Positions 26,520-33,315 of a DNA stretch of 64,000 bases are shown here, in pieces (position 1 is the stretch's first letter; each line of letters opens with the position of its first letter). This stretch comes from Pseudomonadota bacterium. Lineage in GTDB: Bacteria > Desulfobacterota > Desulfobulbia > Desulfobulbales > JAGXFP01. The stretch lies in contig JAHJIQ010000045.1 in the NCBI GenBank assembly GCA_018823285.1, forward strand, positions 50,056 to 114,055. Direction: 5' to 3'. The notes below the pieces were generated by a model. It did no database searches and was not told where the DNA came from. It saw only the letters and a program-made list of their open reading frames with translations. The translations under genes and the position numbers were made by a program.

Positions 26520-27124
26520 CCTCTTTCTCCTTGCCGGAACTTTTTTCTGTAGGGCATTGATGTTCGTGAGAAAAGTCTCTAAATAATTTCAGTAATTATT
26601 TCCATTATATAAGCAGGGCGCCGGAGTGGTTGGGGGTGAACATCCCGCCCGCAGGCCACTTCAATGCACCGGTTTGCTTCAATTGATGTCTGTGAAATCA
26701 AGCCCTGAAAACCATTTAATTGATCACTTAAGGCTAACATATTGAAATGATTATTATTCCGCATTAAGCTCTTTTACCAGAAAAAAAAGCCCATGTTAAG
26801 AAAAAATTTAATAATTTCACGAGAGTAGGTGTTTTATTTTCTTTTTTTCATTTTGCACATTAGATTCTGTTCTGAAAAAACTGAATGTTGGAGTAGAATG
26901 CATTGGTATTTTATCGGTAGTGACGCTTGGCAATGCCCGGCATGTAAGGTTCGGTCCCGGATGAGTGTCGGGGGGGAGTCCCTGGCCGCTGGGTTGCCCG
27001 GTTGTATAGCATGCATTCTCCGGATTCGGAGGTGTATTTTCTTGTTGATTTGTGTCGGTGTTATCGTGATAAGGTAGTAACGGAAACTACATATAATAAA
27101 TGTTGAATCGGGGAAGGGAAAAAA
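26520..27124. other. 605-bp divergent intergenic region with long-range stem
   Basis: No convincing gene is seen between the cytochrome operon and the Sel1 gene. A perfect 9-bp complementarity joins AGAATGCAT (26895-26903) and ATGCATTCT (27011-27019), enclosing about 107 nt with internal GC-rich segments. The small hairpin CTCCG-GATT-CGGAG lies at 27018-27031. This might be a structured leader of the Sel1 gene. Promoters were not assigned. Confidence 0.35.
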
Positions 27125-29230
27125 ATGCGCAGAAAAAAAACGCATAAATTACATCGAATGCTGCTTGGGGTATTCTTTATCGCCGCTGTCGGCCTGTTTG
27201 CAGCTGTCTCCCCTGTTTGCGGCGCAGACAATATTCAGGGTCTGAAAAAATCTGCCGAGCTGGGTGACGCTTCCGCCCAGCACGATCTTGCCAGGGCATA
27301 TGAGGAAGGGATTGGAACGGCGAAGAATATTCCTGGCGCGGTTCAATGGTATCTGAAAGCGGCCATGCAGGGGCATGTGGATTCCCAGTATAAATTCGCC
27401 ACCGCCCTTGATGGTAATCCGGAGGCAAGTCACCTGATCGGTAAAATGTATATGAATGGAGAGGGCGTCCAGAAAAACAGCGCCACCGGATTTAAGCTGA
27501 TCAAGGAGTCGGCGGAAAAAGGGTATTCCGAAGCGCAATATGACCTGGGTGCGATGTACGCCTACGGAGAAGGGGTTACGCAGAGTGATGATGAGGCCGT
27601 GAAGTGGTGGAAACTGGCTGCTCAGCAGGGAGACTCAAAAGCCAGGGCCAATCTTTATAAGAAGTACAAGATCGAGGTGGAGAGTGTTACCGTCGCCAAA
27701 GAGGACTCCGGGAGTGTGTCTGCTCCTGCGGAAGAAGTCCCGGTGAAGGGCAGATTGAAAGATATAATGAAAGCTGCTGAATCCGGCGAGGCAAATGCCC
27801 AGTATGAACTTGGCAAGATGTACCAGGAAGGTGACGGGGTCAAAAAAGATGAGAACAAGGCGGTCAGATATTTCAGTATGGCAGCAAAGAAAAGCCATGT
27901 CGGGGCGCAGTTCGAGTATGCCAGGGCCCTTGGTGATGAACATCCCGAGGCGTTGTACCAGATGGGAAGGATGTACCGGCAAGGGGACGGGGTGAAAAAA
28001 GACCCTGCGACCGCCCTTGACTGGCTGAAAAAAGCCGCAACCAAGGGTCATGCCGAGGCCCAGTACGAACTTGGTCTCATGTATGCGGAAGGTGACGGGG
28101 TTGCAAAGGATGACGATGAAACGATCAGGTGGTGGACGATGGCTGCTGACCAGGGTCATCCGGAAGCCAAAGCGGTCATCGAAATGAAGATCATCAGCAA
28201 GGATGCTGCCGCCGGGGATGTCAAGGCGCAGTACAATATGGCGAAATTCTACGAAGAGGGAAGCGGCACCTTGAAGGACCTCGGTAAGGCGATGGAATGG
28301 TACACAAAAGCGGCCGCTCAGGGGCATGTGGTTTCCCAGTTCAAGTTGGCCACGGCGCTCCTGGCCGGGAAAGGGGTGAAAAAATCTCCCTCCGGCGCGG
28401 TTGAATGGTTCAGAAAGTCGGCTGAAAAGGATTACGGGCCGGCACAGTTTCAACTGGGTCTGATGTATAAAGACGGGCAGGGGGTGGCAAAGGACGAGGG
28501 TGAGGCGCTCAAGTGGCTTGAGAAAGCAGCCCTGAAAGGTGAGACGCGGGCCTATTATGATCTCGGTGATATGTATGCTGCCGGGCGAGGCTCAAAGGCC
28601 GACCATCAGACGGCTGCCTTATGGCTCGGCAAGGCTGCGGCTCTTGGCAATGCCGAGGCGCAGTACAGATACGGCAACTATCTTTTGAATGGTCCGGGCG
28701 TGAAGGAAGACCCTGATGAGGCGGTTAAATGGCTGCAGAAAGCGGCTGAAGCAGGAAATGTCGAGGCAATCAGCGCCCTTGGTGAATGCTACGCCGAGGG
28801 GAAAGGGACAGGGAAATCCGAGGCCCGGGCCCTCAGTTTGTTCAGGGAAGCCGCCGAAAAGGAGCATCCGAAAGCTCAATATAATCTTGGTTTGATTTAT
28901 GAGACCGGTGCCGGGACCAAGAAAAATCCCGGTGAGGCTGTGAAGTGGTACCGTAAGGCGGCCAAGGGCGATGTTGTCGAGGCCATGTACCGCCTGGCGC
29001 TCCTGAACTGTAATGGCCAGGGGATCAAAAAAGACTACTCTGAAGCGATAAAGCTCTGGGAACAGGCATCCGGTAAGGGCGACGCAATGTCCTTGTATTT
29101 CCTGGGCTATATGCATGAAACCGGATCAGGTGTGAACCGGGATCCGGGGAAGGCCAAAAATTATTACCTTCAGGCGGCAAAACAGGGCAATCGCTTCGCT
29201 TTGCAGACGATCAAGGACATGAAGAACTGA
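27125..29230 (+). CDS. Secreted Sel1-repeat (tetratricopeptide-like) protein
   Basis: The 701-residue protein has a signal peptide (about 1-34, ending VCGA) followed by about 15 Sel1-like repeats to the C-terminus, each of the form AQYELGxMYxxGxGVxKDxxxAxxWxxKAA. Such solenoids act as scaffolds for protein-protein contacts, here in the periplasm. The repeats show a higher order: a block of three units (about 35-180) recurs at about 220-360, and part again after that. In each block one unit has lost its middle (KFATALDGNPEASHLIGKMY, YARALGDEHPEALYQMGRMY). AAGGG precedes the ATG; a terminator follows. Partners are unknown; the convergent neighbour is a secreted coiled-coil protein. Confidence 0.92.
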   Translation: MRRKKTHKLHRMLLGVFFIAAVGLFAAVSPVCGADNIQGLKKSAELGDASAQHDLARAYEEGIGTAKNIPGAVQWYLKAAMQGHVDSQYKFATALDGNPEASHLIGKMYMNGEGVQKNSATGFKLIKESAEKGYSEAQYDLGAMYAYGEGVTQSDDEAVKWWKLAAQQGDSKARANLYKKYKIEVESVTVAKEDSGSVSAPAEEVPVKGRLKDIMKAAESGEANAQYELGKMYQEGDGVKKDENKAVRYFSMAAKKSHVGAQFEYARALGDEHPEALYQMGRMYRQGDGVKKDPATALDWLKKAATKGHAEAQYELGLMYAEGDGVAKDDDETIRWWTMAADQGHPEAKAVIEMKIISKDAAAGDVKAQYNMAKFYEEGSGTLKDLGKAMEWYTKAAAQGHVVSQFKLATALLAGKGVKKSPSGAVEWFRKSAEKDYGPAQFQLGLMYKDGQGVAKDEGEALKWLEKAALKGETRAYYDLGDMYAAGRGSKADHQTAALWLGKAAALGNAEAQYRYGNYLLNGPGVKEDPDEAVKWLQKAAEAGNVEAISALGECYAEGKGTGKSEARALSLFREAAEKEHPKAQYNLGLIYETGAGTKKNPGEAVKWYRKAAKGDVVEAMYRLALLNCNGQGIKKDYSEAIKLWEQASGKGDAMSLYFLGYMHETGSGVNRDPGKAKNYYLQAAKQGNRFALQTIKDMKN

Positions 29231-29238
29231 ACAATACC

Positions 29239-29276
29239 AAAAGCCCCTGAGGGAAATCCCATCAGGGGCTTTTTGT
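29239..29276 (+). terminator. Rho-independent terminator after the Sel1 gene
   Basis: The stem AAAAGCCCCTGA pairs with TCAGGGGCTTTT around an 11-base loop and ends in TTTTTG. It may also serve the convergent minus-strand gene. Confidence 0.9.
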
Positions 29277-29301
29277 TTACAGTGGAAAAATCTGGAAAAC
29301 T

Positions 29302-29784
29302 TTATTTAGACCGCATGTCTCTGAAAACCTGCCGGGCGGTGCGCCGGTCATTATCCAGAACCCGGACGCCGCTGTCCTTGTAGGATTTGATTTTCTGGTT
29401 CAGGCTGATGTTTTCGCTTTCCAGCGCGGCCAGACGTGCTTCAATATCGCTGTCTGAAGTTGGCGCTGCGGCCTCTGCTGTCTGCAGTGAGCGAACCTCC
29501 TGTCTCAGCTGATCATTCTCCTTTTCCAGTGCTGATAGCCGGCTGCGCAGCTCGTCGTTCGCCTGACTGTTGTCGGTTGTCTGGGCGGGGGCGGGAATGG
29601 TTCCGGCGCTGTTTTCCAGAGACCGCACTTCCTGCTTCAGTCGGCTGTTTTCATTCTCAAGGGCTTTCAAGCGGGATTCGATCTTTGTGTAGTCTTCCAC
29701 GGGGATCTGCACCTTCAGTTCACCGGCAGAGACGAAACCGGTCCAGACCAGTATCAAGGTTATCAGGAATAATGTTCTCTTCAC
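29302..29784 (-). CDS. Secreted coiled-coil protein with three tandem heptad blocks
   Basis: The 160-residue product starts at GTG 29784, chosen because AGGAGG lies six bases upstream and it gives a clean signal peptide (KRTLFLITLILVWTGFVSAG). An ATG frame back to 29805 would place that ribosome site inside the gene. Three related coiled-coil blocks follow: RLKALENENSRLKQEVRSLE, RLSALEKENDQLRQEVRSLQ and RLAALESENISLNQKIKSYK. They are separated by Pro/Ala/Thr/Ser-rich linkers of about 20 residues. The short basic C-terminus ends VFRDMRSK. It probably forms a trimer or dimer rod in the periplasm. The function is not recognised. Confidence 0.8.
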   Translation of the reverse strand: MKRTLFLITLILVWTGFVSAGELKVQIPVEDYTKIESRLKALENENSRLKQEVRSLENSAGTIPAPAQTTDNSQANDELRSRLSALEKENDQLRQEVRSLQTAEAAAPTSDSDIEARLAALESENISLNQKIKSYKDSGVRVLDNDRRTARQVFRDMRSK

Positions 29785-29974
29785 TTCAATCCTCCTCATA
29801 TCCAACTTTATTTGATGTACCCTGCCAATCGAGGATACCGTTTGCGCGCTCCATTGATCAGTAGCGAAAAATGTGGATTCCCGACCGCTCTTTGGCGAAA
29901 GAAAGCTGCATGATCGATAACTATTTAATACAATTACAAAAAATTAGAATAATGTACAAGTAAATATTAGTGAC

Positions 29975-30288
29975 TCAACTTTCAGGCATCTCTTATGGTG
30001 TTGATTTGCTGTTTTAAATGGTTCAGAGTCGTAGTGGCATTCCAAGATGAGAATTCAGAAGCCAGTAGCCGGAAGCCGGAGTGACTGATTTTAAAGCTTT
30101 TCTCCTGACTTCTGACTCCTGGCTTCTGGCTACTCGTGGAATACAGGCACTAACAAATCGCAGAAACCCCTTTATTTCACCCTTCGGGTACTCACTTCAG
30201 TACCCCCTGAGGGGTATAAGTTTCGTGCGAGCAGGCCAGCTGCCCAACTCAGCTTTAACGGGAGATTAGCCAAAATCGGAAAGTTGTA
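29975..30288 (+). mobile_element. MITE-like element, family B copy B2 (314 bp)
   Basis: The ends are CAACTTTC and GAAAGTTG, each with two outer bases. The flanking direct repeat is TTAGTGA (29968-29974) and GTAGTGA (30289-30295), six of seven bases equal. It is the longest copy; relative to B1 it has about 26 extra bases near 30190-30220 that are themselves palindromic (ACCCCCTGAGGGGT). The internal CAGAAGCC/GGCTTCTG hairpin is present. No coding frame is seen. Confidence 0.78.
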
Positions 30289-30322
30289 GTAGTGATGAAC
30301 TGAGAGGGGAGATTCGATGTTC

Positions 30323-31276
30323 TTATTGGTTGCAGATTATTTTCTTTAATTCCGGTAACTTATCGGTGAGCGCCTGTCGGTCACGGAAAGTACATTTGAA
30401 GGTCAGGGAGTCTTTCTCGAATGATGGGGCGTGTTCCACCTCGGTGTCATTGGGCAGGTCCAGTGATTCGACAAAACGGCGGAATTTCTCTTCTGCACCG
30501 GAAAGCTGCGGAAAAAGCCGGGTGTGAAACCAATCCATAATCAATGATGTTTTTCGGTGGTTTTCGAGACTCCGGTCAAGCGCGATGTTTAGTATTGCCG
30601 GGTCTCGCAATAGTTCACCTGTTGTTACCGAATAGCGTCCGGCAAGTTCCAAGCTGTTCCGGAGAAGTTTTCTCTGGTTGGATGCGCTCAGTCTGAGAGA
30701 GGCGATGAGGGAGAAAATCTCATCTCTTTCAGCTGGGTCAATTTCCAGCAGGGTAAAGGCGGTGGAAATTTCGAGCTCCCCTTCATGAATCGCGGAAAGT
30801 TGCCGGGTGTTTAATTGCAGAAGTTTCAGAAGTGTCTTCGGTTGATACCTGCGGGTTATGTTCAGGAGCGGCAGGGCAAAGCCGGTGGCTTTGTCCTGTC
30901 CTGCGGCGCTGATGGCTTTTTCAAGAAAAAGGACCTCTTCAACAGGAGATGCTTTGCGGACCCTGGAGATGTTTTCCAGGGCAAGGGCCAGGAGTTCCAG
31001 GGGATCGATATTCCCATCGAGGACAAGGCAGGGGCATCTCCCGGCTGCGTTCGCTTTTTTATATGCCTGGAAAATTCCGTGGCCGGCGATTATCCTGAAT
31101 GAGTTGTCGAACCCTTGCAGAAGAGGCGGGTTGAGCAGGATCTGTCTTGAGAGGGATTGGGTGTCCATGGCAGGAAATTCATTGCCTGACTCAACCTCGG
31201 GCGTCAGAAGGTAGGAGTGGTCGTCATCCGCGATCCTGCTGATCTCGATTTCCTGATATGTCGCTTTTATGGTCAT
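30323..31276 (-). CDS. ParB-like N-terminal domain protein
   Basis: The 317-residue product has an N-terminal ParB/Srx-like domain (about 1-105): YQEIEISRIADDD, then LLQGFDNSFRIIAGHGIFQA, equivalent to the ParB box II GERR region but with GHGIF. A helical middle follows (about 110-230) with SAIHEGELEISTAFTLLEID, reminiscent of the ParB DNA-binding helix region (dG.is.ghA..L). The C-terminus has no known domain. No parA or parS is adjacent, so it is more likely a specialised ParB relative than the chromosome partition protein. The start is ATG 31276 behind AGGAG; the frame further upstream runs into MITE B3. Confidence 0.75.
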   Translation of the reverse strand: MTIKATYQEIEISRIADDDHSYLLTPEVESGNEFPAMDTQSLSRQILLNPPLLQGFDNSFRIIAGHGIFQAYKKANAAGRCPCLVLDGNIDPLELLALALENISRVRKASPVEEVLFLEKAISAAGQDKATGFALPLLNITRRYQPKTLLKLLQLNTRQLSAIHEGELEISTAFTLLEIDPAERDEIFSLIASLRLSASNQRKLLRNSLELAGRYSVTTGELLRDPAILNIALDRSLENHRKTSLIMDWFHTRLFPQLSGAEEKFRRFVESLDLPNDTEVEHAPSFEKDSLTFKCTFRDRQALTDKLPELKKIICNQ

Positions 31277-31364
31277 TGCTTCTCCTGGCTGGAAATGAGA
31301 GGGGCTGGAATGTGGGAGTCGGAAGAGCAGGCGGAGTTGTCTCTCCGGCACCTTTTTTTGATTA

Positions 31365-31599
31365 CCCAACTTTCTGACTTGTCTTATGGTGTTGATTTGC
31401 TGTTATAAATTATTTGAGAGCATGGTGGCATTTCATTATGAGAATTCAGAAGCCAGAAGTCAGGAGCCAGAATGACTGATTTTTTAAGCTTTTCTCCTGG
31501 CTTCTGACTCCTTGCTTCTGGCTTCTTGTGGAACACAGGCACGAAAAATCGCCAAAATCTCTTTATTATCGGGAGATTAAACAAACTCAGAAAGTTGAG
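31365..31599 (+). mobile_element. MITE-like element, family B copy B3 (235 bp)
   Basis: The perfect terminal inverted repeat is CAACTTTCTGA (31367-31377) and TCAGAAAGTTG (31587-31597). It is flanked by the direct repeat TTGATTA at 31358-31364 and 31600-31606. Compared with B1 it lacks about 55 bp of the right half. The internal CAGAAGCC hairpin is kept. It sits 88 bp upstream of the ParB-like start, in the region between two divergent genes, and may affect their promoters. Confidence 0.8.
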
Positions 31600-31728
31600 T
31601 TGATTATATAACGTTTTGATTTAAAACATAAAATTAAACATGGCAATGAATTTAAGGGTGCCGCCCCGGTTCCGCCATTTTAACGCTGAAACAGGTTTCA
31701 GGGAATTTACTTGTGACTCTGAGGAATT

Positions 31729-33189
31729 ATGACTGACCGGATTCTCGATCGCAACTGGTTGAAAGGGTACCCGAGGTTTCTGCTCCGGGCGTTCATAATG
31801 CTGGGGCGAGAATGGCCGCATATTTTCATCACCGGAGGGGCTGTTCGTGACTGGCTGCTGGGGCGAAAGGCGGGCGATCTTGATCTGACCATCGATGGAG
31901 ATGCGGTCGCCGCAGCCCGGTTTTTTGCCGCCGCCACCGGGGGCGCATTTGTGCCGCTTGATGAAGGTGAGGGGGTGGCGAGGGTGGTCTGCGGCGGGAT
32001 CACGGTTGACTTCGCATCGTTTCGTGAGAAAACGACCGACATCCTTTCCGATCTGTCATGTCGGGATTTTACGATCAACGCGATGGCTACTCCTCTGGAC
32101 GTTGTTTCCGGAACCTTGACGGAGCCGCCGGTTGTGATCGATCCCCTTGGCGGAGCGAATGATCTGGCAAGGAAGGTTGTCCGCGCCCCGGGTGCAGGTG
32201 TTTTTGAAAGCGATCCTCTTCGCATCCTCAGAGCGTTCCGTTTTGCCGCAGTGAACAATTTTACGGTCGAACCGTCTACTCTTGACTGGCTGACCGCAAA
32301 AAAGGACCTTTTGCGTATCCCCGCCCCCGAGCGGATCCGCTATGAACTTGACCTGATCATGGCCTCGGAAAGGGGTGGGGCAACATTCGGAGATATGGAT
32401 GCGGCCGGGCTCCTCACGCTTCTTTTTCCTGAATTGGCATCAGGCAGGGGCATGGCCCAGCCTTTAAGCCATCATCAGGATGTTTTTGAACATAATCTGG
32501 CAACCCTGTCTCATGTTGAAAGGGTCATGGCTGCTCCGGGTCGATACTATCCGGAACAGAGAAAACTTCTTGAAGGCTATCTCGATCAGCCGGATATCCG
32601 GCTGGCCCTGAAATGGGCGGCTCTTTTTCATGATGTCGGCAAACCAGACACCTGTGATCTGAAGGAAGACAACCGTCTGACCTTTTATAATCATGACCAG
32701 GTTGGGGCGGGGATATGGCTCGCGATCGGGCGCCGTCTTTGCTGGGGCAGGCGATTCATTGACCGGGTTGCTCTGCTGATCAGGCACCACATGTATCCGT
32801 TCCATCTGAACAACTCACTGGCAACGACCGGCATCACTCCGCGTGCCTGTCTGAAACTGGCAAAGACCGCGGGCAAGGATCTGTCCGGTCTTTTCCTGCT
32901 GGCGATGGGTGACAGTATGGCGGCAAAAGGTCCGAACAAGCCCGCCGGAATGGAAGAAAACCTGGCGCGATTATTCAGCCGGGTTGACCTGGAATACCAC
33001 CGTTCAGTCAGGAAGGTGTTGGAGGGACCACCTCTTGTCAGCGGGGATGATCTGATCGGGATGGGTTTGACACCCGGCCCGCATTTTGGAGAGATCCTGG
33101 ATGCTGTCGAGCAGGCCAGGGTTTCCGGTGAGATCTCCGACAAAGAGAGCGCTTACGAATTCATCCGCAGGTATGTTGGCCGCACATGA
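31729..33189 (+). CDS. CCA tRNA nucleotidyltransferase / poly(A) polymerase family protein with HD domain
   Basis: The 486-residue class II nucleotidyltransferase has GGAVRDWLLGRKAGDLDLTI (residues 30-50) with the catalytic DxD, the RDFTINAMA motif, the RILRAFRFAA RNA-binding motif (about 165), and an HD domain with FHDVGKPD (about 302). The family adds CCA to tRNA 3' ends or A-tails to RNA; sequence alone does not separate these. The three tRNA genes in this window encode CCA, so repair or polyadenylation is plausible. The start is ATG 31729 behind GAGGAA. It is followed at about 130 bp by glycogen phosphorylase. Confidence 0.9.
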   Translation: MTDRILDRNWLKGYPRFLLRAFIMLGREWPHIFITGGAVRDWLLGRKAGDLDLTIDGDAVAAARFFAAATGGAFVPLDEGEGVARVVCGGITVDFASFREKTTDILSDLSCRDFTINAMATPLDVVSGTLTEPPVVIDPLGGANDLARKVVRAPGAGVFESDPLRILRAFRFAAVNNFTVEPSTLDWLTAKKDLLRIPAPERIRYELDLIMASERGGATFGDMDAAGLLTLLFPELASGRGMAQPLSHHQDVFEHNLATLSHVERVMAAPGRYYPEQRKLLEGYLDQPDIRLALKWAALFHDVGKPDTCDLKEDNRLTFYNHDQVGAGIWLAIGRRLCWGRRFIDRVALLIRHHMYPFHLNNSLATTGITPRACLKLAKTAGKDLSGLFLLAMGDSMAAKGPNKPAGMEENLARLFSRVDLEYHRSVRKVLEGPPLVSGDDLIGMGLTPGPHFGEILDAVEQARVSGEISDKESAYEFIRRYVGRT

Positions 33190-33315
33190 CCGGTATGACG
33201 AGAATTATCTTGTTTTCTTGAATTTCAATTCGTTAGAATTAGCACAGTCCGGCTTGTTCCGTTATCGAGATATTGTCAGTTGCCGTCCGGAATTTTCCCG
33301 GCGGAAGATCAAGGA

